A DNA stretch of 64,000 nt from Macrophomina tecta (lineage: Eukaryota > Ascomycota > Dothideomycetes > Botryosphaeriales > Botryosphaeriaceae). Below are positions 10,576-20,983 of the stretch, in pieces (position 1 is the stretch's first letter; each line of letters begins with the position of its first letter). A program made the position numbers and the translations under genes. Under the pieces are notes generated by a model. The model made no database searches and was not told the origin of the DNA. It worked only from the letters and a program-made list of their open reading frames with translations. The stretch spans positions 1,364,001 to 1,428,000 of the forward strand of contig JAKSGN010000033.1 in the NCBI GenBank assembly GCA_024180945.1, given 5' to 3'.

Positions 10576-11604
10576 TCACATTTCCACCACTTTGTGCCCA
10601 TCTGTCTGCAAGTCCAAATTCGGTGTCTTCCGATTTACGATCATTCCCATTCTAGTGGCCCAGTCGTCTCGACCCGTTTCTTCAACCAGCTCTTCTACGA
10701 GGTGCAGCCGTCGCTCGTACAAACGTCTTTCGCCGTCTACCTTGACGACACAACCACGCATGAGAAGGTCACGGGTCGAAACATTTGCTATGGCCAGCAG
10801 GCCAACTGAGCCAATCAGCAGGGCTAGTAGGAGAACCTTACCCGACTGCCGAACGTTGCTCGCCAGCGCTGCATCAAGATAAACAATGATGGTCGCAAAT
10901 GCCGTGATCCAGCTCTCGACTGAAGTCTCGTCCCGAAGCCATTGCCCGGAGGTGACGGCCTTCAGGTCGTCTGTATACCCCCTCATTCGGATCCAACGAT
11001 CCTGACTGAGCAGGATGAGTAGATCGCCTTCCACCCCCGGCTCCCTTGCGCCAGACCACGACTCGTTATTGCGCCTCCGGATGACTACCACATTGCAGAA
11101 ACGTGAGAGCATCAGCAACCCCACGACGGCGAGGCCCCACCAGTCGCGCATTATCCCAAGCATGATGATGACGGCGAGAGCCCAGAGCACGGCGGTGGCA
11201 TAGGCGAGGGAGGAGATCCAGGTCGCGTTGTGGTAGGCGACGAAATGGACAGCGAGCCAGGATCGCCAGCGCATGTCGTCGTTGGCCAGCCGCTCGACTT
11301 TCAGCGTCGTCAGCTGTCCAGTGCGGCCGACGTTCTGCAGATAGAAGACGGTGGCCGGGTTCTCGACGCGAAAGACGTATCCCGTGGTCATGGCTCCACA
11401 AGCTGGATACTCGCCGCCGTTGAGCTCTACTGCTCTCTGCTGGAGGTGGATGCCGGGGCAGATCACCAGCGCATCCAGCAAAGTTGAAGTTCCGGTCAGT
11501 GCAGTACGCGCCTGCACGGTGGTAAGGTCGGCGAGGGCAACCAGTCCCGCTGCATCAAGGGATACGTCCGGAGTCCTGAGGTCCCAGTGAGGGCGTTCGA
11601 GGAT
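10576..11604 (-). CDS. Four-pass integral membrane protein, unknown function (5' exon uncertain)
   Basis: The last exon codes for about 342 aa in frame from 11604. A GCGCAG acceptor (11607-11605) preceded by a CTAAT branch point suggests a small upstream exon. A TATAAA motif near 11761 and ATG 11710 (MAFLQRLA) mark a likely start, but no joining intron keeps frame with a consensus donor at that acceptor. One alternative uses GTACAT to the CTCAG at about 11588. The protein has hydrophobic segments WISSLAYATAVLWALAVII, WGLAVVGLLMLSRFCNVVVI, SWITAFATIIVYLDAAL and VLLLALLIGSVGLLAIANV. An extracellular-like N-terminal half precedes them and a charged cytosolic tail follows. I recognise it only as a conserved-looking fungal membrane protein. 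Confidence 0.7.
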   Translation of the reverse strand: MLERPHWDLRTPDVSLDAAGLVALADLTTVQARTALTGTSTLLDALVICPGIHLQQRAVELNGGEYPACGAMTTGYVFRVENPATVFYLQNVGRTGQLTTLKVERLANDDMRWRSWLAVHFVAYHNATWISSLAYATAVLWALAVIIMLGIMRDWWGLAVVGLLMLSRFCNVVVIRRRNNESWSGAREPGVEGDLLILLSQDRWIRMRGYTDDLKAVTSGQWLRDETSVESWITAFATIIVYLDAALASNVRQSGKVLLLALLIGSVGLLAIANVSTRDLLMRGCVVKVDGERRLYERRLHLVEELVEETGRDDWATRMGMIVNRKTPNLDLQTDGHKVVEM

Positions 11605-11710
11605 CTGCGCAGCCCGTAATTAGCACAACTGAGGACCTGAAAAGGCATGAGTGACATGCCGCACTGGCTCTTGTTGGGATGTACATGGCTAGGCGCTGGA
11701 GGAAAGCCAT

Positions 11711-12747
11711 GATGGAGAGCAGATGCTCCTGCAAGGCTGCCAGAACAAGAGAATAAGATTTATAAACATGGCTTTGAGAGTGGCTTAAGAAATGGCCTAA
11801 TGTGGAAGTGCTCATGGCTGCTCATGCATCCACGGGGCGTGATTTTGGCGCGTTACAAGACGGCGGGATGCGATGATAAGAGTGAAGGCTTGAAAGTCAA
11901 ACTGGAGATTGCCTTCAGCCTGCCGCTGCGGGGTTTCTGGAGCGCGCATAATCGAGCCCGTGGTGCACCAACAAGGCGGCTAATTGGCCGTGGGGCTGCC
12001 GCGTGATTGCAGCCGCAGCTGCGGGCGTCGGTCGGGAAACTTTCAGCCTGACGCCTTGTTTTCCCAAATAGGCATCACTTCGCCAATTTTCAGCCTCGTC
12101 CCCATTGCCGTCAGCCGCGAGACTCGATTGCTCCAGGCGGGCTCAGCTGCAGCTGAGCGAGGCATCCAGTTCTGGGCTGGAACCCTCATTCATTCACCAT
12201 CGACTGATAGGGGGGCACGCGTGTGCTCCAGTCAAGCTCTGCAAAGCCTGATCCTTCTGCATGGGGGCCTAGGCAATCGCTTTTTTGCTGTCTCTCGACT
12301 CCAGCAGAGCCGATTCGAAGACCTGGCCTGGTGACAGAGTGTACGGGAACAGTTGCGCTCCTTGAGCAGCATGGAATCGTGCTCCGGCGTTCTCTTACCA
12401 GGCCTGTCCATGCACGTTGATTGCACTTTTACCTGAGCCTGCAAGTTGTGCCCGTGATGGTGCCCCAAATTCGGTTTCCTTTCCCCCAGTTTTGTTCTTT
12501 CGGACCCCACATGCGTGTAAGCCGATAACGTGTTGGGCGCATGCACAGTTCTTAGTTTAAGGACCAGCCCCGCAGCCTCGTTGTGAAATGCAGCCCTGAT
12601 GGGGACCCTTGGATTTCAGCGTACCATTCACATAAATCACATCCAGCCCTGACGGGGCACCAAAATCGTGCGTGAGAGTTTCTGCTCGTGTTCAACGTCA
12701 TCTCAGCGTGTGAAGGAAACACAGGGCCTTGGGTTCCACACTCCAAA
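11711..12747. other. Intergenic region between membrane protein and HET gene
   Basis: The region is divergent-promoter sequence with CT-rich tracts. Small frames such as 11984-12334 plus show no domain. No RNA gene, repeat or mobile element was seen. Confidence 0.45.
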
Positions 12748-15351
12748 ATGAATACGTACAACTACAAGCGCACCGAGCTCCACCAAGGCGAAATACGGCT
12801 GTTCAAGCTGCATCCAGGATCCGGATCAGATCGGATAGAGGGTAACCTCATCCGGTACATGGTCAAGAAAAGCTCCCTTTCTGAGAGATATGCAATGGGC
12901 ATTCCAAACCACTCAAACAATGCGGAAGAACCCGGCTCCGGTAACTCCTCCAAGCCTGCTGAAGACTACCTGGCTTTATCATATACATGGGGTCCACCTG
13001 CGCCACGTGGCCAAGAAAAGTTCATCAAGGTCATTGATACGGACGAGTCGTACCGAATTGACGTGAAGCCAAATCTCCACGCCGCCTTGGTGCGACTCCG
13101 TCACTGTGAAGATTACGTCTTCCTCTGGATTGATGCCATATGCATAAACCAGAACGACAACAGGGAGAAGAGCGCACAGATCCCTCGGATGTCGGAGATC
13201 TACAACGGTGCCAAAAGAGTTTGCATATGGCTGGGGCCTGCCGGAGAAAACAGCAACACTGCCATGGATTTTGTCCAGGAGTGCCTCAACCTGGACGACT
13301 TCGATCGAAGATTCAACCAAGAGTTCTCCGAGAAATGGCATGCCGTGTCGAATTTGCTGAGGCGCCCGTGGTTCAGCCGCCGGTGGATCGTTCAAGAGCT
13401 TGCGAGGGCTCGGAAAGCCGAAGTTTACTGCGGAGACCACATGCCTATACAGTGGCAGGATTTTGCAGACGGTGTGTCTCTGATGTCCTCCTATCAGAAG
13501 GACATCAAACGAGTCTTTTTCGAATCTCAACAGTTTGGCCACCATCCGGATTTCGTCGGCGATTTGCAAGAGTTAGCCGCGGTCAAGCTCATCCATATCG
13601 TCAACAACGTCTTTCGAAAGTCCGACAACGGAGAGGTCATTGAGGAACTACTCTCGTTGGATGCTTTGATGTCATCCCTCCCGGCCTTCGAGGCATCTGA
13701 CCCCCGAGACGTCATGTATGCCATATTGTGGCTGGCCAACGACGCCCGGCCTGGCGTCAAGGATTCGGAGATTTGGAAAATCTCGCAGAGACAAAAGTCG
13801 AAATCGCGCAGCATGGAGGCCGTCATACCGGTATCGCCTGCGCTTCTGTCGTCTGCGTGTTTTGACTACTTTGGGCCCGACACGCCTTCCACTGGACCCA
13901 GTAGACGACCGTCATTTGCAAGGACGCCAGACGGGAATAGTCTCCAGGTCTATCTTCCCAGGAAGCGCACCCTGTCGAATGCTTCAGATGTCTCCCTGAC
14001 TGGGGAGAGGACGGTCTCGTCGCCGACTCAGATGAACTTTAATGCAGAGCCTTGGGGAGGGCCTGTCCGGGCACCCCCAACGAGAGGTGCTGCGCTCAAC
14101 GACGCGACTATTCCAGAGCTCCCAGAAGAAAACCTTGACGAGGGCGATGGCCATCTGCCACAGGAAAGTACGGCAGATCCTCCGTCGAACGAACCCTTCC
14201 CCGCTTTCGATAGAAGACCGCGAGTATATTCAGATGCAGCACAACTGCAGGTCCCTTCTGTAAACAACGATTCGAGCCTCGGCAAACGCCGCCGTCTCGA
14301 GGGCCACAGGCTGCCGGAAGAGATTGTCGTGCACATCCCTGAGCCGGCTCCGGAGGCCAAGAAAAGCCGGATGAAGGAGAACGCGGCCCACAAATGGGTT
14401 GGCCGCGTGATCGAGAAATGGATCATCGTCGACTACGACAGGAGTGTCTTCCAGGTCTGCAAGGACTACCTCAAGTTCAGCCTCGCGCGCTCCAAAAGCC
14501 TGGACATGCTCCTGTGCCCCTGGGCGCCCATCGAGCGGCCCGGCGATGAGCCTCTCCCGTCTTGGATCCCGAAGCTTTCCGAGAAGCCCTTCGGGCCAGA
14601 CGCCGACGGCGTGTACCGGCGCGTCAATGCGGACACTCTCGTCGGAACCCCCGGTCTTACCAGCAGAATATATAGCGCTTCACGCAACACTCGCGCTGAC
14701 GTCAAGTGGTGTCGCCAAGATGAAAAGAGCATCTCCGTGAAAGGATTCATTCTGGACCGGGTAGCGTCGAAGGGCTCGTGTGCGATGGAAGGAGTCATCC
14801 CGGCCGACTGGCTCACTACGGGGAACTGGGACGATGGCGGCGAGTTGCCGCCTGACAGGTTCTGGAGATCTCTGATCGGTAATCTAGATTCCCATGGCCA
14901 TAGGCCGCCTCCGCATTGGAAGCGCATCTGCAGAGATGCCTTCAAATGCCGGCGCTACGGTGGTAACTTGGATACCAAGCAGATTATCAACCACGGTGGC
15001 CCTTCACCGATCCGAGAGTTCTTGGAGAGGGTGCAATGCGTGATCTGGCAACGGAGAATGGTCACGCTCAAGCAACTGGGCCAGAGATCAATCGGCATCG
15101 GGCCTAAAGCGGTCAAAAAGGGCGACCTCGTCTGCATTCTGTATGGTTGCAGCGTCCCTGTTGTGCTGCGCCAGATGGTTGATGGGCGGCCGGTTTCGAA
15201 GGATGCAGAAATTCTCGCAGAAAAAGATCGCGGTGACGTACATTACCAGGTTGTTGGAGAATGCTTCATCCATGGGATGATGAATGGAGAGGCTTGGGCG
15301 CTTAAGGGGTTGGATCCGAGAGAAAGGGAGAGAGAGTTCAAATTGCACTGA
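12748..15351 (+). CDS. HET-domain (heterokaryon incompatibility) protein
   Basis: The protein is 867 aa from ATG 12748 (context CCAAAATGAA). The HET domain at about residues 70-230 has the three hallmark blocks: LALSYTWG, VFLWIDAICINQNDN and LRRPWFSRRWIVQELA. A helical middle with DPRDVMYAILWLA follows, which is the usual second block of this class. A disordered Ser/Pro-rich linker with a basic GKRRRLEG stretch (possible nuclear signal) comes next. The C-terminal third includes KWIIVDYDRSVFQVCKDY and a KKGDLVCILYGCSVPVVLR block, seen in many full-length HET proteins. HET proteins trigger regulated cell death when incompatible individuals fuse, acting as downstream effectors of self/non-self recognition. 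No partner gene (for example a STAND NTPase) is adjacent. It is intronless and looks intact. Confidence 0.93.
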   Translation: MNTYNYKRTELHQGEIRLFKLHPGSGSDRIEGNLIRYMVKKSSLSERYAMGIPNHSNNAEEPGSGNSSKPAEDYLALSYTWGPPAPRGQEKFIKVIDTDESYRIDVKPNLHAALVRLRHCEDYVFLWIDAICINQNDNREKSAQIPRMSEIYNGAKRVCIWLGPAGENSNTAMDFVQECLNLDDFDRRFNQEFSEKWHAVSNLLRRPWFSRRWIVQELARARKAEVYCGDHMPIQWQDFADGVSLMSSYQKDIKRVFFESQQFGHHPDFVGDLQELAAVKLIHIVNNVFRKSDNGEVIEELLSLDALMSSLPAFEASDPRDVMYAILWLANDARPGVKDSEIWKISQRQKSKSRSMEAVIPVSPALLSSACFDYFGPDTPSTGPSRRPSFARTPDGNSLQVYLPRKRTLSNASDVSLTGERTVSSPTQMNFNAEPWGGPVRAPPTRGAALNDATIPELPEENLDEGDGHLPQESTADPPSNEPFPAFDRRPRVYSDAAQLQVPSVNNDSSLGKRRRLEGHRLPEEIVVHIPEPAPEAKKSRMKENAAHKWVGRVIEKWIIVDYDRSVFQVCKDYLKFSLARSKSLDMLLCPWAPIERPGDEPLPSWIPKLSEKPFGPDADGVYRRVNADTLVGTPGLTSRIYSASRNTRADVKWCRQDEKSISVKGFILDRVASKGSCAMEGVIPADWLTTGNWDDGGELPPDRFWRSLIGNLDSHGHRPPPHWKRICRDAFKCRRYGGNLDTKQIINHGGPSPIREFLERVQCVIWQRRMVTLKQLGQRSIGIGPKAVKKGDLVCILYGCSVPVVLRQMVDGRPVSKDAEILAEKDRGDVHYQVVGECFIHGMMNGEAWALKGLDPREREREFKLH

Positions 15352-16940
15352 ACTTAGGGCACTGGAAACTGTGTCCACAGTAACTTGTTTAGCATGTGCC
15401 ATTCATTCTCAGTACTAAGTAATGAAAATGTGATAATCGTTTCCATGGCTCATGACATCCTTGCCCGTGCAACCGCTTCAGCTCCCTGCTTGCCAGTTCA
15501 GTCGAAGGATGATCTTTTTGCCACGTTTGTCTTTTTCGTACGGTACAAGCGCAATAGTTACGCGCAGATGCTAAGAACGCACTCAGTCCCGCTTGTAGGC
15601 AGGCACACATCAGTTCAATGGGTAGAGTTGGAACAAATCACGTCGCATCCGAAAGGCCGGGCCGGCCAATTGGACCGGCTGGATGTCAGAAATAGTGTCA
15701 TGTAGTGCAGGAGCGGGCCCAATGAACATTACTGCGCAGATCTCTAACGTCTGGTGGGTTCGAGGATTGTTCGACAAGCTGCACATCGCCAGGCTGCTTC
15801 GACTCACCAAGGGGCTGTTCATCTACAGAGTGGCCGTCATGCAGCTTTTGTCCTTCTTGTATAGGTCGTATAGCATAAGTGGAGATCCCAGGAAGCGGGA
15901 AGCGTGCCAACGTATGGTTGTTATGAAGAGAGGTTAGGTACTCGGCTGATCGTTATTCAATCTAGATCATAATATTTGCAAGCAATTCATCTTCCACGTA
16001 CGACCATAGGTCGCAGAATACAGGACATCTTCACCGCTCCCTCGAAAAATTTTCGTTATCTATTAATAGTGTTTCGGTTCTAGAAAAGTAATTAACGGCA
16101 AAAGGGAAAGCTTCAACGCTAGAAATTGCCCAGAAGCATTAATTGGAAACCTTGATTACAGAGACGTAGACATCACGTATTACTTAAAACAATTGCGTCG
16201 ATTCTGGAAACGTTAAAAGAGTTTCCGATTCCGTGGGGACTGTTTGGCCAATACGATCGAACATGCTTTGTGATTTGTTTTTTCTTTTTTTTTTGAAGCC
16301 AGCGCGCGCGGTTCCGCACACCCGAGGAGATCCCGATTGAGTGAAGTCTGTTTGACCAATAATATCAATAATGCTCTATCAGTGGCTCTTCATTGGGGTT
16401 CGGCTGTGTTTCCCATGCAGCCAACTGACGCGCTTTGCTGACGTACTGAATAGGGCTCCACGCTCCTGCTTGCGCGAGACCAATAGGAATTCGCTTGGTA
16501 ACGCGCTACTTCACTAACGCTACCTCTTTAATTACTCGTAGTTGCTTGGCCCTCTGTCTGATCTCTTCCCTGTCTGCTCGATATGTCAAATACGTTGGTG
16601 ACATGGGCCAGGATGGCCCAAACACCTTACTCGATGCAATGAACCGTCAACTCGGAGGGAATGATGAAATCGGCATTGTGCAAGTTAGATGATCTCTACA
16701 ATAAACCAGGCTGCTTTGATCAGCAGTCCAGTGACACAACGGCACACGAAATAGAAGTTTTGCCAAAGCCGATTGGCCTCGTGTGTGCGCTCCAAATGAT
16801 CAGGCTGTTATCAAGCAATAGAGGACGATAGCCGTCTCCACACCTGATTTTAAATTTATGCTCGCTCATTCCTCCTCGCCTCTCCCACCTACGCAGCATT
16901 AAGCTTTCATGTTCCATCTTCCTGATCCATACTAAGCGAC
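15352..16940. other. AT-rich spacer without a supported gene
   Basis: Base composition falls markedly after the HET gene. Small frames (15385-15705, 15610-15822) show no domain and no consistent exon structure. Around 16280 there is a short T-tract. This is the start of the decayed stretch that runs to about 20.5 kb. Confidence 0.45.
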
Positions 16941-18680
16941 ATGCCACCCAAGCGCCGCCACTCGAATCGACTACAAAGCCGCCGGCCCGGGAGATCCGCG
17001 ACTCATAGCGACGAACAATCCACATCGCCCGACAACTCAAAGCGTAGACGTACCGAACCTCAAGGTGGACTATCAGTAGCCCTTATTACACGGACTAATC
17101 CAAACCGCGATGCGCCGTCGACCGGTTCAAGAACAGAGCTTGAAGAAGACGAAGTGCTTTTCCTTCTAGGCACGGCTACTATAAGACTACGCAGAGAGCG
17201 ACTCCGAGACGCATTTGAATACTTTGCGAAGTTTTCCGTGGAGGAACTCTCTAAGGAATTCTCGCTTTCGTGCAACGGTCCCGAAGCTGAGTCAACTTCT
17301 TGGCTACTCCCGAGTGAGGTAAATTGGCTACACATCTCTTAGTAAGGTTATTAGTAGCTAATCATGTTCACCACAAAGTAAATGTCGATAATGCCCAACG
17401 GCAGAACGAGGCTCTCGATATTCTCGAAGCACATCAGAATCTTCTCCAACTCATCTGCGCTAATGTACAAACGCCTCGGATATCTCTTAAGGATAAAGAA
17501 CTGTGCCACTAGGGTAACGTCGCTTTACTTCTCGCCAGATATAGAGCTAAAGACTCTGTCAAGTTTGATTTCGGCGGATACCTACTAGATGCAGTCGTTG
17601 AGAAAAACCTCTTGCGGGATTATCCCTAGGTAATGCTCGAGGTTAGATTTTACCTTAAGCGCGAAGATTAACTTCCGTAACGCAATGATGGAGGCCGTGA
17701 GATAGTATCACACCGTGAAGAGCAACGTACATTGCCTAACTAAACAACTCGAAGACCCTGTTCTCGAGAATGTTTGCAAGCTAGAAGTTCGCGTTCAGGC
17801 GGTGTGGATGGACATTCTCAGGACACTTTTAAACCCCCCTAACTCTAGCTCTTTACTGGCGTCTGGTATTATCCTTCAACAACTACTCCAGGACTACAAA
17901 GAAGCAATTTTCACAGCGGAGCCGACTAATCCTGCAGTATACCATGCCTTAAAAGCGCTACAAGACTAACGTTGGGAATTGTTTAAAGGTCGAATGGTGC
18001 ATGAAACTTATTGTCAACTCCTGAGACATGATCGGATGATTTCCAGCTTTTACGACGTTTTCGAAAACATGAGGTATTCGGAGGACGACCACGATTATAA
18101 CATCGAGCAAATGGAGCAACAGATTCGTGAGAGCACCCGCTTTGGCCTGCGGCTAGTTTGTTACGAAGGGCAGAGGATGTTGCAGGAGATATCTCAGCAT
18201 ATCGATCCTGTCAATGGACAAAGACCACTTTTGTTTCGTGGTTGACACTGCTACTGATTATCCTTAGAGCTAAAAAACCCACTCAACTTCTCTCCTTTGC
18301 ATTGTCTGTAAACCTCAATTCCAGCTTTCTTGTTTTAGATAGTAATAAACATGGCAACATTTATATACAAATTGCGAAAAATTAGGTATTCGAGGCGTAT
18401 GTTGGCGATAACATTGCTGGCGTTAAGTGACGCTTTGAACGTCTTCTAACCATGTATGAGGCCATGGATGATGCCCTCAAGCACAACCTTGTCGTTACCC
18501 AGCGATTGAAATTTCCGCTGACGTCGATTTATAAAAACAACTAGCAACACCTTCTTATCGCTAATAGTTATGCCGGCGTGCATGTACTTGGCAAGCACTT
18601 GTAAGCGGTTAACGAGGTCTTAAAGATCTTTACCGTTAAATATGTTAGGGTATAGAAGGTTGCAAAGTAACATCTGCTTC
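16941..18680 (+). pseudogene. Decayed gene with stops of C-to-T type
   Basis: A coding-like start (MPPKRRHSNRLQSRRPGR, a basic nuclear-type N-terminus followed by KRRRTEP) runs to about 17330. It then continues as conserved-looking blocks broken by stops and frame changes: VRVQAVWMDILRTLLNPP (17780), RMVHETYCQLLRHDRMISSF (17994) with YNIEQMEQQIRESTRFGLRL, and finally MYEAMDDALKHNLVVTQR (18450) with KNN*QHLLIANSYAGVHV. Several stops read as CAA/CAG to TAA/TAG or CGA to TGA (for example 17966-17970, 18427, 18541). This is the pattern left by repeat-induced point mutation or deamination. The family is not recognised; a repeated or transposon-linked gene would fit. Confidence 0.6.
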
Positions 18681-20046
18681 TAACCAGGCCCCCTACAACT
18701 TGCGGTGCGCAGCTTTCTTAAGCTTTAAAACGTACAGGCGCGTCGAGTCAGAAACGGCCATAGCTACCGGGCGCGGGCTGCTTAAATAAAGAGGGCCACT
18801 GCAGCTACTATTACACAGCTAATCATAGTGTAGTTGCAAATGTGCACAAGCGACGACTATGGTAATCCCGTCGCTAGTGCCACGTTTAAGAGCCAGGTCG
18901 GGCTCATAATATAATAGAAGTGCGCAGGATGATTGGTAGAAGAGAGGAAGGCAGCGAGTATATATCCTACTCACTGCCAAGTCTGGCTCGTTTAGTGAGT
19001 CTAAGCCTAGCTGGGCAACTATCTACGGTGAATCCACAGAAAGAAGGGTCACCGGGCGTGCTTGTGCCCTCCTAAACCATGCCCTCTATTAATATAATTA
19101 TGGAATCTCCTCTTTCACATTTGCAAGTTAAAAGGACATCATACCCGGCAAAGAGAAAGAACATCTCTACGGTACAAGAACGACGAATAACGGCTAAAGA
19201 AGATGATGCATATCTTTAGAGCTATTAAGGCGAGAAGTTGTCGATTAATCTTTATTTTTTCGCGAACTCCGAATCGTAACGATATTCTTTCTACTCCGAA
19301 CGAAGAAGACGAAGACTGTTATAATATCCCTTCTACTATACACTACGAAGAAGAGAGTCAAATTTCAATAGGTAAGCTACCTTCTAGTACGAATGCTAGA
19401 ATACTTTATTAATTGCTTAGTAGGAAAGCCACTGCAACGGAGCACCGAAGGCGAGACTAAACATGTTTCGACTGGGCCACAGACAGTCATTGATTATTGG
19501 TCTGGTCATGAGATAGATAGAGACTTGACAGATTTAGGATATTCAACCTGGTAGAAGAGTTGTATAAAGGTATAATAAAGCGTGCTGCAGCATTATTAGT
19601 ATATACGGAATGCTTTATAATCCATAAGCCTCATGCAGGCAACTGAGAAGGCACGGGAGTCTTCTGCATTTGCTAGCCAGAAGCGTACGAAACAATAGCA
19701 GATTCTCCGCTTTCTCCTCTCCATGCGTTCCTTCTCCTTCATCGGTTACAGGAGCTTGTTTGCCTACCCGCCTCCCCTTCTTTCACCGCTCATGTCACAA
19801 TGGATCTACACACCATGTAGGAGTAGATAGCGAGGACCAGAGAACTCAGTCCTGACAACCGCCTGGGCCACTTTCAGACGAAAGGCGGCGGCATTTACGG
19901 CTTGGGCAGGCCTCCTCGTAGCCATTATGCCTGCCAATAACCAATACAAAACACCATATAGTTACCCGATAAGGAAAAAGTGGTCATATGATGCTATTAA
20001 TTGATTAGCATGTCCCTTGACTACATGCGCGTACATTGAAACCATA
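18681..20046. other. AT-rich relic region, possibly old transposon remains
   Basis: The sequence is AT-rich and stop-dense. Between about 19080 and 19620 there are stretches that read like decayed coding sequence (around 19203-19412, EDEDCYNIPSTIHYEEES), but there is no intact ORF, terminal repeat or recognisable domain. I cannot assign it to a transposon family. Confidence 0.35.
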
Positions 20047-20470
20047 ACGTGTTTCACCAGTGAGCTGCGCACCCCAGTGAGCTGCGCACCTCGTTTCTCA
20101 CCAAAAATCGCAAATTTAGCAGCAGGATATCTCCACAACCAATGAATGAAAACCACTAAAATTCGATTATCAAGCTCCAATACGTTCCATGTTTTGTCTT
20201 CTGCATTTTCAGAGTGGTTAACAGGGTGAGCGTTGACATGCAAGCATTAGGGCAGATTTTGGGGTCCGAAATTCCATGTCTCCATGGCCACTTGATGAAT
20301 TTTTATTAAATTCAGAGAGGAATGGTAGAATGTACATGCAGACTCATAAGTATAGTTTCAAGGGCCTTTATTTTGTGGTTGTGGAGATACTGTGCTGCTG
20401 TATTTGCGATTTTTGGTGAGAAACGAGGTGCGCAGCTCACTGGGGTGCGCAGCTCACTGGTGAAACACGT
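20047..20470. mobile_element. 424-bp MITE-like element with 95-bp terminal inverted repeats and TA duplication
   Basis: The left end (20047-20141) and right end (20376-20470) are inverted repeats, near-identical over the outer 70 bases with a few mismatches inside. The ends read ACGTGTTTCACC and are flanked by TA on both sides (20045-20046 and 20471-20472), the target duplication of Tc1/mariner/pogo elements. Each arm contains two tandem copies of CAGTGAGCTGCGCACC, a likely transposase-binding subterminal repeat. The 234-bp centre has no transposase frame, so it is non-autonomous. Its nearly matching arms suggest it is younger than the pseudogene beside it. Confidence 0.88.
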
Positions 20471-20712
20471 TATATGTTACTGAGGAAAAAGATTAAATAC
20501 TTTGTATAGCCGTGAAAAATAGCCATGCTTACGGACCGCACATGAGATCAGTTAAACTACAGTTAAACGACGGCTCAGGTTTATGGGCGGCTTCCTAAGA
20601 TGCTTTGACCAAGTAACTCAGAGCCTCCTATTGGCTCAGATAAGGTACATGGTGTCGTGGCACGGGGCAACCTGAACGCCAATCAGAATGAAGGGAGGTG
20701 CCATGACCCTGT

Positions 20713-20786
20713 GGCCGAGTGAACACCGAGGTCTCCGAGACCCCACCGAGCGGCAGGGTCTCGGAGACCTCGGTGTTCACTCGGCC
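20713..20786. repeat. Perfect 31-bp inverted repeat with 12-bp loop
   Basis: The arms 20713-20743 and 20756-20786 are exact reverse complements, starting GGCCGAGTGAACACC and containing GGTCTCCGAGACC, itself a near-palindrome. The loop is CACCGAGCGGCA. It lies about 200 bp upstream of the gene starting at 20984. It could be a cruciform-forming element, the centre of another small foldback transposon, or a transcribed hairpin. CCAATCAGA-like motifs lie on both sides. Confidence 0.9.
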
Positions 20787-20983
20787 AAGCTGCCGCAGAG
20801 TCAGGGTCTCCAAGAGAGTGCGTATGATTCGCTGACCTGCGCCCAATCAGAGTGACTATTTAACCGCCTTCACTTCGTTACTTGCAGAAGCCGCGCGCTT
20901 GGGGAAGGTAGTCACAAGGTAGCATGTCTGAGGAAGCACTTATAATCCATAGGCGGCCTTGCTAGTACCTATTCGCACAAGCA

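Noticed and set aside
11984..12334. 116-aa plus ORF upstream of the HET gene
   Set aside because: No domain, no splice signals and no similarity to known families; treated as chance.
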